From positions 372,001 to 436,000 of the forward strand of contig NZ_JAHBGD010000024.1 in assembly GCF_018390605.1 (NCBI RefSeq): a DNA stretch of 64,000 nucleotides. The letters run 5' to 3'. Positions 1 through 8,175 of this stretch are shown piece by piece. The stretch's first letter is position 1. Every line of letters starts with the position of its first letter. The translations under genes were made by a program, and so were the position numbers. The notes under the pieces are model-generated. The model was not told the origin of the DNA. It was given only the letters and a program-made list of their open reading frames with translations, and ran no database searches. This DNA is from Ancylobacter defluvii. GTDB lineage: Bacteria > Pseudomonadota > Alphaproteobacteria > Rhizobiales > Xanthobacteraceae.

Positions 1-93
1 GGTCCGGCCATCGCGGAAGCAGCATGGGTGACATGGCCACCGTTAGTTGTCTACTAGATTTATAGCCTTTACCCGTTCTCCGGTTTGCGAGCG

Positions 94-2772
94 TCAGGCC
101 AGATGCTGCAAAGGCCGCGTCGCCGCGGCGAAGGCGTGGCGGATCGGCTGCGGATGCCCGAGATAATACCCCTGCCCCTCCGTGCAGCCCACCCGCCGGG
201 CGACCTCCAATTGCTCGGCGGTCTCGATGCCCTCGGCGGTGGTGGTCATGTTGAGGCGCAGTGCGAGCGCGGCAAGGGCGTCGACGATCGCGGCACTGTC
301 GGGCCGATGCGTCATCTCCTGCACGAAGGAGCGATCGATCTTGATCTTGTCGAGCGGAAACAGGCGCAGATGGCTCAGGCTGGAATAGCCAGTGCCGAAA
401 TCGTCGAGCACGATCCGCACGCCGAGCGCCCGCAGCCGCCGCAGCACATCGAGATTGCGCTGGTCGTCGGCGAAAAGCGAGGTCTCGGTGATCTCCAGCT
501 CCAACCGGCCGGGATCGAGGCCGGTCTCGCGCAGCACCTCGCTCACCGTCTCGACGATATAGCCGAAGGCCAGCTGGACCGGCGAAATGTTGATCGCTGC
601 CCTCAGATCGCCCGGCAGCAGCATGATGTCGGCACAGGCGCGGCGCAGCACCCAGGCGCCGATATCGACGATCAGCCCGGTCTCCTCGGCCAGCGGGATG
701 AAGCGGGCCGGGCAGACGGCGCCGCGCTGCGGGTGCGTCCAGCGCAGCAGCGCCTCGAAGCCGCGCAGCTGCGAGGTCGCGAGTTCGTAGATCGGCTGGT
801 ACACGATCTCGAATTGCTGTGCCGCCAGCGCGTGGCGCAGGTCCGCCTCCATCTCCAGCCGGGCGCGCAGATGCTCGTCCATCTCCGGCGCGAAGATGCG
901 GTAGGTGCCCCGCCCCTGCGCTTTCGCCTCGTACAGGGCGAGGTCGGCCTGCTTGAGCAGCGCGTCGGCGTCGATATCGGCTCCGTCGGCCAGGGCGATG
1001 CCGACGCTGACGCTGATCGCGATGGTATGGCCCATGATGCTGTAGGGCGCGCTCAGCGCCTCGATGATGCGCCCGCTCAGCAGCTCGGGCTCCTGCGAAG
1101 ACATCGGGGCGAAGCTGATGACGGCGAATTCGTCGCCGCCCAGCCGGGCGATCCGTTCGGGATCGCCGACGCAGCCCCGCAACCGGTCGGCGGCGGCGCG
1201 CAGCAGCGCATCGCCGACCGGGTGCCCGAGCGTATCGTTGACGTCCTTGAAGCGGTCGAGGTCGAGATAGAGCAGGGCCAGGCGGATGCCCTGACCCTCC
1301 GTGATGCGCAGCGCAGCCTCGGCCCGCTCGCGAAACAGCACCCGGTTCGGCAGGCTGGTCAGGTCGTCGTGATGCGCGAGGAAGCGGATGCGGCTCTCGC
1401 GCTCGGTCAGCGCCGCATTCTGCCGCTGTGCCTCCTCGGCCGCCTCGTTGGCCCGCATATTGGCCTCGGCAAGCTCCGCCAGCGTGGTCTTGAGAGCGGT
1501 GACATCGGTCCGGATGCCGACAATGCCGCCATCGGCGGTGCGCCGCTCCCGCACCAGGATCCAGCGCCCATCCGCCAGCCGGCGCTCGATGGTCCCGGTG
1601 CCGCTGCGATGCCAATCGACCATCTCCGCCACGAAGGCTTCGACGTCGCCACCCACATCAGGAAACTGCCCGACCTCCGCGCCCTTGCGAATAACCTCCT
1701 CGTAGCACATGCCCGGCAACAGGAACGGCGCGATCAGCGGGTAGATGTCGCGATAGCGCTGGTTACAGGTGACGAGCCGATCCTCCTCGTCCCACATGAC
1801 GAAGCCGTCCGACATCGCCTCGATGGCGTTCAGCAGCACAGTCGCGGCGCGCGTACGCTCGGCGTCGGCGCGCTCGCGCTGGCGCAGCGCAAACAGCAGT
1901 GCGCCGGCGAAGGCAACCAGCATCCCGCCCCCCAGCAGCGTCGCGACGACCAGGCGATCGCGGTCCCGCTGCCAGTCTTCCAGCATGGCCTGGCGGCTGG
2001 CGGTGAGCACCAGCCGCACGTCGTCATAGAGCGAGCTCCGGACCACCGCGAGGCGCCGCTCCTCCTCCCCGTCTCCGGCCACCAGAAACGCCCTGCCGTC
2101 CGGTGCATGGGTGCCGAGCGCGGCGGGATTCACCACGCCGGTGCGCAGTTCGTCATGCGGCAGGGCTGCGATGAGCTGGCCGTTCGGCCGCTCCAGCTGG
2201 ATGCGCATCCGCGGGTCGATGCCGGTCTCGCCGAGCAGCCCCATCAGCGTGGGCAGCGGCACCTCGGCGACCGGGGTGATGTCTTTCCAGTCGGGAACCG
2301 TACGAGAGACGTAGAGCGACCATTCGCCGGTTATGCGGTTGCGGATCGGACCGATCAGGGCCGCCGGGCCGCTGCCGAACTCGCGGGCGCCGAAGGGTAG
2401 CGTGCGTCCCAGGCTCCGCACACGGGCCGCCGCCATGACCCGGCCCTCCGCATTGACCAGCAGCAGGTCATTATAGGCGAGGGTCTGGAAATTGACGCCG
2501 CGGAGCAGTTCGCCGGCGATCTCCGGCGTCTGCGGCGAGGCCTTGGCCGCCGCGAACAGGGTCGGCAGGCTGGCCAGCGCGCCATGAACCTGGAGAAGTT
2601 GGCGGTTCAAGGTGTTCTCGACCGCCTGCGCGACGCGCTCCAGCGAGACCTCCGCCGCCTTCAGCGCGCCGCGCTCGCCGCGGTCGAGCAGCACGGCCAT
2701 GCCCACGGCCATCACCAGAAGGATGAAGGCCGTTCCCATGATGACGATCAGCTGAAGACGGTGCCGGATCAT
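94..2772 (-). CDS. Membrane GGDEF/EAL protein with periplasmic sensor and PAS domain
   Basis: 892 aa. A transmembrane helix (about residues 7-30) and a second one near 273-296 enclose a periplasmic region of roughly 240 residues that resembles a Cache-type sensor. A PAS domain (about 312-430), a short coiled linker, a GGDEF domain (about 465-620) and an EAL domain (about 630-880) follow in the cytoplasm. GGDEF is intact (RLGGDEFAV), but the RxxD product-inhibition site that normally sits just before it is absent (GDPE instead). The EAL domain keeps EALLRW, NISPVQL, EITE, DDFGTGYSSLS and EGIE, so c-di-GMP phosphodiesterase activity is expected. Cyclase activity is possible. It lies 28 nt downstream of a periplasmic binding-protein gene on the same strand and is probably co-transcribed with it. 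No strong ribosome-binding site is visible before this ATG. Which enzymatic activity dominates cannot be told from sequence. Confidence 0.9.
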   Translation of the reverse strand: MIRHRLQLIVIMGTAFILLVMAVGMAVLLDRGERGALKAAEVSLERVAQAVENTLNRQLLQVHGALASLPTLFAAAKASPQTPEIAGELLRGVNFQTLAYNDLLLVNAEGRVMAAARVRSLGRTLPFGAREFGSGPAALIGPIRNRITGEWSLYVSRTVPDWKDITPVAEVPLPTLMGLLGETGIDPRMRIQLERPNGQLIAALPHDELRTGVVNPAALGTHAPDGRAFLVAGDGEEERRLAVVRSSLYDDVRLVLTASRQAMLEDWQRDRDRLVVATLLGGGMLVAFAGALLFALRQRERADAERTRAATVLLNAIEAMSDGFVMWDEEDRLVTCNQRYRDIYPLIAPFLLPGMCYEEVIRKGAEVGQFPDVGGDVEAFVAEMVDWHRSGTGTIERRLADGRWILVRERRTADGGIVGIRTDVTALKTTLAELAEANMRANEAAEEAQRQNAALTERESRIRFLAHHDDLTSLPNRVLFRERAEAALRITEGQGIRLALLYLDLDRFKDVNDTLGHPVGDALLRAAADRLRGCVGDPERIARLGGDEFAVISFAPMSSQEPELLSGRIIEALSAPYSIMGHTIAISVSVGIALADGADIDADALLKQADLALYEAKAQGRGTYRIFAPEMDEHLRARLEMEADLRHALAAQQFEIVYQPIYELATSQLRGFEALLRWTHPQRGAVCPARFIPLAEETGLIVDIGAWVLRRACADIMLLPGDLRAAINISPVQLAFGYIVETVSEVLRETGLDPGRLELEITETSLFADDQRNLDVLRRLRALGVRIVLDDFGTGYSSLSHLRLFPLDKIKIDRSFVQEMTHRPDSAAIVDALAALALRLNMTTTAEGIETAEQLEVARRVGCTEGQGYYLGHPQPIRHAFAAATRPLQHLA

Positions 2773-2800
2773 CGTTCACCATCGGCTGCAGCGGGCACTG

Positions 2801-3871
2801 TCACTTTGCCTTGGCTTCGATGGCGAGGGTCGGGGCGAAATAAGTGTTCCAGGCCTTCACGCAGCCTTCGCCGCATCGTTCGATCCAGCGCGGGAGCACG
2901 ACCTCGCGCAGCAAGTGGTTACGGCGGGCCTCGTCGCCGTCCGAAGTCGGCACCAGGGTCATCGGCCGCTCCAGCGGGCCGGCGCAGACGATCTTGCCGG
3001 TGTTGCAGGCCAGCCCCCGCTCGGTGTCGGCTTCCGCCTGCTTCCAGATACGCTGTTCGAGATCGGCAACCCCGGTGCGGATGATCTGCTGCGCGTCCGG
3101 CGGCAATGCCTTCCACGCCGCCAGATTGGCGCCGAAGAAGGAGAGCCCCCAGCTGATCGCCATGGCATGCACGTGGGTGGTGACGTTCGGCAGCCCGATC
3201 TCATAGCCGCTGAGCGTCCCGGTGATGGCGCAGTCGACAACGCCATCGCGCAGCGCATTGGTCATTTCGGCGAAGGGTACCAGCACCGGCACCGCGCCGA
3301 GCGCGGTCATCAGCTCGAACTGGGCGACCGACGAGGTGCGCACCTTGCGGCCAGCGAGATCGTCGAGGCTGGTAAAAGGTTTGTCGCAATAGAGCACCTG
3401 CGCCGGGTAGGCATAGACCGCCAACAGCTCGATGTCGTAGCGGGTGCGCAGCACCATGCCCAGATGCTCGCGGAAGAGGCCCAGCGTCCGGCGCAGCGTC
3501 TTCATGTCGGGATTGAGCACCGGCAGGTCGACGGCGTTCAGCTCCGGATCGTCGCCCGAGGCGATGCTTAGCAACACGGTGCCGAAGGGAACCACGCCGA
3601 GGCGCATCAGCTGCATCATCTCCTGACCGCGCAGGCCGCCGGCGTCGAAGGACTTGATGGTCCCCGTGATACGCCCGCCGGAACGCTCGGCGATCTCCTT
3701 CTCCCAAAAGGGCTTCTCGAGCTTGGTGAATTGGGTGACGCCTGCGAGCCCGCCGACGATCTGCAGGCGGATGGGGCCATCGGCAGCGGCGGCCGCCCCC
3801 ACGCCGATGCACAGAGCCCATGCGATGCAGAGTATCGGCAGTCTCCGCCACAGGCTGCCCGGCAGGCCCAT
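2801..3871 (-). CDS. Orphan TRAP-type (DctP family) solute-binding protein
   Basis: 356 aa from the ATG at 3871, chosen because GGAGGG lies 4 nt upstream and a classical signal peptide follows (MGLPGSLWRRLPILCIAWAL, then an alanine-rich cleavage region). In-frame ATGs at 3904 and 3943 would only add a basic leader. The mature protein reads as a DctP-fold periplasmic receptor. It has the conserved GRKVRTSS segment, whose arginine normally salt-bridges the carboxylate of the ligand. No DctQ or DctM membrane subunits are encoded nearby, so it is unlikely to work simply as a transporter receptor. The next gene downstream, 28 nt away, is a membrane GGDEF/EAL protein with a periplasmic domain, which suggests a sensory partner role (inference). 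The ligand is unknown; an organic acid is the usual family substrate. Confidence 0.85.
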   Translation of the reverse strand: MGLPGSLWRRLPILCIAWALCIGVGAAAAADGPIRLQIVGGLAGVTQFTKLEKPFWEKEIAERSGGRITGTIKSFDAGGLRGQEMMQLMRLGVVPFGTVLLSIASGDDPELNAVDLPVLNPDMKTLRRTLGLFREHLGMVLRTRYDIELLAVYAYPAQVLYCDKPFTSLDDLAGRKVRTSSVAQFELMTALGAVPVLVPFAEMTNALRDGVVDCAITGTLSGYEIGLPNVTTHVHAMAISWGLSFFGANLAAWKALPPDAQQIIRTGVADLEQRIWKQAEADTERGLACNTGKIVCAGPLERPMTLVPTSDGDEARRNHLLREVVLPRWIERCGEGCVKAWNTYFAPTLAIEAKAK

Positions 3872-4113
3872 CAACCCTCCACGTCGATCCGGCCGCGCCG
3901 CCATGTGCCTGCCTTCGTGCAATTCGCGCGCATATTGCAACAATATGCGCGATTATGAATGCACGGAATAGTCAAACGATTGGTTTGCACATGGTGGGAC
4001 CGGACCATCGCGCGACCATTCTACGCGCCCCCCGGCTCATCCCGGCCCGATTTGCGGAGTGTCCCGTCCGCGACGAAATCGATCGCCGTCGTTTTTGCTC
4101 GGCTGGCAGCGCC

Positions 4114-5370
4114 TCAGAACTCGTCACGCCGCACACGGAACTGCTCGGCCGCCAGCTTCTCCAGCAGTCGCGGCAGGTCGGAGGGATCGCGCAGCTCGAC
4201 ATCGAGCGAGACCGAGCTCTCCTTTGCCCGGCTCGCCGCCGCCAGCCTCTCGTGGCGCAGCTCGTAGATGTTGCCGCCCTCGGCCGCCACCACCGCGGTG
4301 AGCCGGGCGAGCGCGCCCGGATGGTCCGGCAGTTCGGCGCGGATGCGCACCATGCGTCCGGCGCGGGTGAGATGGCGCTGGAGCACGGCGACCAGCACGC
4401 GGGTGTCGATATTGCCGCCGGAGAGGATCACTCCGACCTTGCGGTCGCGGAACAGTTCCGGTCGCGCCAGCATGGCGGCGATGCCGGCCGCGCCGGCCCC
4501 CTCGCACAACGTCTTCTCGATGCCGAGCAGCAACGCAATGGCCTCCTCGATGGAGTCCTCGCTCACCACCGCGATATCGTCGACACCGGCGCGCACGATG
4601 GCGCGGGTGATCTGTCCGGGATCGACGACGGCGATGCCCTCGGCCACCGACGACCCTGGCGCCGGCTCGCCGGCGAAGCGGCCGAGCGCCCGCGCCATGC
4701 CGGGAAATATCTCCGATTGCACGCCGACGATCCGCAATTCCGGTTTCAGCGCCCGTGCCACCACGGCCGCGCCGGCGATCAATCCGCCGCCGCCGATCGG
4801 CACCGCGAGGGTGTCGAGCGCCGGCTGCGCGCGCAGCATCTCCAGCGTCGCCGTGCCCTGGCCGGCGATGACGACGGGATCGTCGAAGGGATGGACGATG
4901 GTCCGCTCCTCCTCCCGCGCCAGCCGGAGCATCTCGGCAGCGGCCTCGGCGAAGCCGGCGCCGTGCAGCACCACGCGGGCGCCGTGCTCGCGCACCCGCT
5001 CCACCTTGAGGTTGGGGGTGGTGGTCGGCATCACAATGGTGGCGCTCACGCCGGTGCGGCGGGCGTGATAGGCGACGCCCTGGGCATGATTGCCGGCGGA
5101 AGCCGCGATCACGCCGCGCGCCTTCTCGATCTCCGACAGCGACAACAGCTTGTTGAGCGCGCCGCGTTCCTTGAAGGAAGCGGTGAACTGCAGGTTCTCG
5201 AATTTCAGCCAGACCTCGGCACCGAGTTTCTGCGACAGGGTCTCGGAGTGCACGAACGGCGTCGACGCCACCGCGCCGGCGATGCGGGCGGCCGCCACCT
5301 CGACATCGCCGAGGCTCACTTCAGGAAAAGTCACGGGCCTTACTTGCTCCCACTCACCGACGGCCCCCAA
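4114..5370 (-). CDS. ilvA: Threonine ammonia-lyase (threonine dehydratase) with ACT domain
   Basis: 418 aa. It is a fold-type II PLP enzyme that would deaminate L-threonine (and serine) to 2-oxobutyrate and ammonia, feeding isoleucine synthesis or threonine catabolism. The PLP lysine is in ASFKERGA (about residue 67). The glycine-rich phosphate-binding loop (GGGGLIAGAA) and the SAGNHAQGVAYHA segment are present. One C-terminal ACT domain (about 340-415) is seen, as in the roughly 400-aa biodegradative/TdcB-ACT type rather than the two-ACT E. coli IlvA, so an alternative symbol is tdcB. It is divergent from the LysR gene at 5521. The N-terminal ten residues before RPVTFPEVSLG are poorly supported and a downstream start is possible. 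Confidence 0.88.
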   Translation of the reverse strand: MGAVGEWEQVRPVTFPEVSLGDVEVAAARIAGAVASTPFVHSETLSQKLGAEVWLKFENLQFTASFKERGALNKLLSLSEIEKARGVIAASAGNHAQGVAYHARRTGVSATIVMPTTTPNLKVERVREHGARVVLHGAGFAEAAAEMLRLAREEERTIVHPFDDPVVIAGQGTATLEMLRAQPALDTLAVPIGGGGLIAGAAVVARALKPELRIVGVQSEIFPGMARALGRFAGEPAPGSSVAEGIAVVDPGQITRAIVRAGVDDIAVVSEDSIEEAIALLLGIEKTLCEGAGAAGIAAMLARPELFRDRKVGVILSGGNIDTRVLVAVLQRHLTRAGRMVRIRAELPDHPGALARLTAVVAAEGGNIYELRHERLAAASRAKESSVSLDVELRDPSDLPRLLEKLAAEQFRVRRDEF

Positions 5371-5520
5371 CCTATCCCGCCACTACCGGCGGCGACAGGG
5401 GTGCGGAGAGAGGGTGCAAACAACCGGGGGACGGAGACCCGCGGGGTGCGCGAGAAATTCCAATCCGGCAGCGATCATGATGATATGCGCCGCCTCGCAC
5501 CTCGCAGCGGAAGGACTCCG

Positions 5521-6432
5521 ATGGAAAGGCTGGATTGCGACCGCATGCTGGTGGCGGTGCTCGACCTCGGTAGTTTCGCCGCCGCCGCCCGTCGTCTCGG
5601 CACCAGCAGCGGCCAGGCCTCCAAGCTGGTGTCGCGGCTCGAAGCCGACCTCGGGGTGCAGCTCATCAAGCGCACCACCCGGGCCTTGGCTCCCACCGAG
5701 GTCGGCGCCGCCTATTACCATCGCGTCAAGGCGCTGCTGGAGGAGTTCGACGCGCTTGATGCCGCGGTGCGCAACGCCTCCGGCACCCCGGCGGGCACGC
5801 TGCGGATTACCGCGCCGATGTCGTTCGGCTCGATCCAGCTCACCCCGGCGCTGCTCGATTTCGCCCGCGCCTATCCGGAGATCCGGCTCGATGTCGGCTT
5901 TACCGACCGGGTGGTGGACCTCGTCGAGGAGGGCTACGACGCCGCGGTGCGCATCGGCACCCCGGTCGATAGCAGCCTCGTCGCCCGCAAGCTCTGCGAC
6001 GCGCGTGTGGTTCTGGTCGCCTCCCCCTCCTATCTCGCCGCGCGTGGGGAGCCGGCTCGCCCGCAGGACCTCGCCGGCCACGACTGCGTCGTCGACACCA
6101 ATTTCCGCGACCCGCACAATTGGCGGTTCCGCAACCCGACGGGCGGCACCATCGATATAGCGATCACCGGCCGGCTGCGCTTCTCCAGCGGCGAGGCCTG
6201 CCTCGCCGCCGCCGCCGCCGGCCTCGGCATCGCCAACGTGCCGAGCTTCATTGCCGGCCCGCATATCCGCGCCGGCAATGTCCGGCAGTTGCTGGCGCCG
6301 TCGGAGGCCGCGGCGCACGGCCTGTTCGCCCTCTACCCGTCGGGCCGCCACCTCGCCCTGAAGGTGCGGTTGCTGGTCGATTTCCTGGTCGATCGCTTCC
6401 GCGGCGAACCGGCATGGGACGAAGGCTGGTAG
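5521..6432 (+). CDS. LysR-family transcriptional regulator
   Basis: 303 aa from the ATG at 5521, preceded by AAGGA about 5 nt upstream. An in-frame ATG at 5485 lacks a comparable site. The N-terminal winged helix-turn-helix (MERLDCDRMLVAVLDLGSFA, then AARRLGTSSGQASKLVSRLE) is followed by a type 2 periplasmic-binding-protein effector domain. It belongs to the group often annotated CrgA/DmlR-like. It lies 111 nt upstream of doxX and the glutathionyl-hydroquinone reductase gene, all on the + strand. This order is common and suggests control of quinone or electrophile detoxification genes (inference). It is also divergent from ilvA, so the 150-nt gap at 5371-5520 may hold its operator. Confidence 0.9.
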   Translation: MERLDCDRMLVAVLDLGSFAAAARRLGTSSGQASKLVSRLEADLGVQLIKRTTRALAPTEVGAAYYHRVKALLEEFDALDAAVRNASGTPAGTLRITAPMSFGSIQLTPALLDFARAYPEIRLDVGFTDRVVDLVEEGYDAAVRIGTPVDSSLVARKLCDARVVLVASPSYLAARGEPARPQDLAGHDCVVDTNFRDPHNWRFRNPTGGTIDIAITGRLRFSSGEACLAAAAAGLGIANVPSFIAGPHIRAGNVRQLLAPSEAAAHGLFALYPSGRHLALKVRLLVDFLVDRFRGEPAWDEGW

Positions 6433-6543
6433 CCACCATTATTTCCAATACGGAAGCAAATATCACCGATCTGCACGGATAATCATCCACCCAAGACAGG
6501 TGCAGACTGCGAGAGATTTGCTTTTCCCGAAAGGACCTCTGTC

Positions 6544-6954
6544 ATGATTGATACGCGCACGGCACCTTACGCCGTCCTCGTGCTGCGCCTTGCGCTCGGC
6601 ATCCTGTTCCTCGCCCATGCCGGGCTGAAGATCTTCGTGTTCACCCCGGCCGGCACCGCCGGCTTCTTCGGCTCGCTCGGCCTGCCCGGCTGGCTCGCCT
6701 ATGTCACCATCGCGTGGGAGCTCGTCGGCGCCGTGGCGCTGATCCTCGGCCTGTGGCCGCGCCTTGCCGCCCTCGCCCTGATCCCGATCCTGCTCGGCGC
6801 CATCTTCACCGTGCACGGCCCGGCCGGCTTCTTCTTCACCAACCCGAATGGCGGCTGGGAATTCCTGGCGCTGTGGATCGTCGGCCTGCTGGCGGTGGCG
6901 CTCGGCGGCGACGGTGCGCTCGCGCTGAAGCCGACCACCTCCGCCGCCCGCTGA
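6544..6954 (+). CDS. DoxX family membrane protein
   Basis: 136 aa with four predicted transmembrane segments: VLVLRLALGILFLAHAGLKI at the N-terminus, WLAYVTIAWELVGAVALILG, LAALALIPILLGAIF and FLALWIVGLLAVALGG. The pattern LRLALGILFLAHAGLKI is typical of DoxX/YphA-like proteins, which are associated with redox or thiol stress in several bacteria. The molecular activity is not established for this subfamily. AAAGGA lies 8-14 nt before the ATG. It sits between the LysR regulator and a glutathionyl-hydroquinone reductase gene, which supports a role in quinone or oxidative stress. The mechanism is unknown. Confidence 0.85.
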   Translation: MIDTRTAPYAVLVLRLALGILFLAHAGLKIFVFTPAGTAGFFGSLGLPGWLAYVTIAWELVGAVALILGLWPRLAALALIPILLGAIFTVHGPAGFFFTNPNGGWEFLALWIVGLLAVALGGDGALALKPTTSAAR

Positions 6955-7041
6955 CGCCGCCGCGCCCTATATGCCGTGAGGCCGCCGGCGCCCGCCGGCG
7001 GCCTCCTGCTTTGCTTTGAGCCCGCACAAAGGAGACGCCCG

Positions 7042-8022
7042 ATGCTGGTCGATGGAAAATGGACGGCGGACTGGCATCCGGTGCAGGCCAAGGACGCCAA
7101 GGGCGGCTTCGTGCGCCAGGTCTCCGGCTTCCGCCATTGGGTGACGCCGGACGGCGCGCCCGGGCCCACCGGCGAGGGCGGCTTTGCCGCCGAGACCGGC
7201 CGCTACCATCTTTATGTCGCGCTGATCTGCCCCTGGGCCTCGCGCACGCTCATCGCCCGCAAGCTCAAGCGGCTGGAAGACGTCGTCTCGCTCTCGGTGG
7301 TCGAGCCGGCGCTCACCGACGAGGGCTGGCGTTTCGGCAATTATCCCGGCGCCACGCCGGACGCGGTGAACGGTGCCATTTATCTGCACGAGCTCTATAC
7401 CCGCGCCGACCCGCATTATACCGGCCGCGCAACCGTGCCGGTGCTGTGGGACAGGCAGCGCGGCACCATCGTCAACAACGAGTCCGCCGACATACTGCGC
7501 ATGTTCAATTCCGGCTTCGGCACTCTGGCGGATGATGGCATCGACCTGTACCCGGCGGATCTGCGCGAGGCCATCGACGCGCTCAACGCCCGCATCTATC
7601 CGCGCCTCAATAACGGCGTCTACCGCGCCGGCTTCGCCACCACCCAGTTCGCCTATGAGGAAGCCTTCGCCGACGTGTTCGGCATGCTGGCGGAACTGGA
7701 GCAACGCCTCGCCGCCGGCGGCCGCTTCCTTTCCGGCGACCGCTTCACCGAGGCCGACATCCGCCTGTTCGTGACGCTGGTGCGCTTCGATGCCGCCTAT
7801 CACGGTCTGTTCAAGTGCAACCTGAAGCGCATCGCCGACTACCCGGCGCTGCAGGCCTACATGCTGCGCGTGCTCGATGTGCCCGGCATCCGCGACACGG
7901 TGAGCATCGATCACATCAAGCGCGGCTACTATTCGATCAAGTCGCTGAACCCGAACGGCATCGTGCCGGCCGGCCCCGACCTGCCCGGCCTTGCCCCGGT
8001 GCGGGTGCCGCCCGCCGCCTGA
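7042..8022 (+). CDS. yqjG: Glutathionyl-hydroquinone reductase (Xi-class GST, YqjG/EcM4 family)
   Basis: 326 aa from the ATG at 7042, which has AAAGGAG about 7 nt upstream; the longer frame back to 6976 is discarded. It is a glutathione transferase of the Xi class. The active-site motif CPWASRT has its catalytic cysteine near residue 63, and RYHLYVALICPWA plus the C-terminal DDGIDLYP...FADVFGMLAELE region are family-typical. These enzymes use two glutathiones to reduce glutathionyl-hydroquinones back to hydroquinone in the cytoplasm. It follows doxX by 87 nt and is likely part of the LysR-doxX-GST group. Length matches the family (about 320-330). Confidence 0.92.
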   Translation: MLVDGKWTADWHPVQAKDAKGGFVRQVSGFRHWVTPDGAPGPTGEGGFAAETGRYHLYVALICPWASRTLIARKLKRLEDVVSLSVVEPALTDEGWRFGNYPGATPDAVNGAIYLHELYTRADPHYTGRATVPVLWDRQRGTIVNNESADILRMFNSGFGTLADDGIDLYPADLREAIDALNARIYPRLNNGVYRAGFATTQFAYEEAFADVFGMLAELEQRLAAGGRFLSGDRFTEADIRLFVTLVRFDAAYHGLFKCNLKRIADYPALQAYMLRVLDVPGIRDTVSIDHIKRGYYSIKSLNPNGIVPAGPDLPGLAPVRVPPAA

Positions 8023-8175
8023 CCGCGCGACGCCGGCCGCGATGCGGCGCCCCGCACGTGTCAGCGTAGTGACACATACGGACTTGCACCCCGGCGGCAT
8101 TCGTTTCACGCTCCCCCGATGGCCACGCTGCATGCTGACCGGCATGCCGGGTCGATGCGTGCGCGTGAGGGTGTG

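Noticed and set aside
85..2400. 771-codon open frame on the + strand opposite the GGDEF/EAL gene
   Set aside because: Its translation is rich in R, A, H, Q and G without domains. It is the antisense shadow of a clearly conserved gene in GC-rich DNA.
2801..3943. Complete TRAP transporter operon
   Set aside because: Only the binding protein is present. Neighbouring genes are a GGDEF/EAL protein and threonine dehydratase, not DctQ/DctM.
3820..5520. N-terminal extension of the LysR gene reaching back to 3820
   Set aside because: It runs antisense through threonine dehydratase. The LysR domain starts at 5521 with its own ribosome site.
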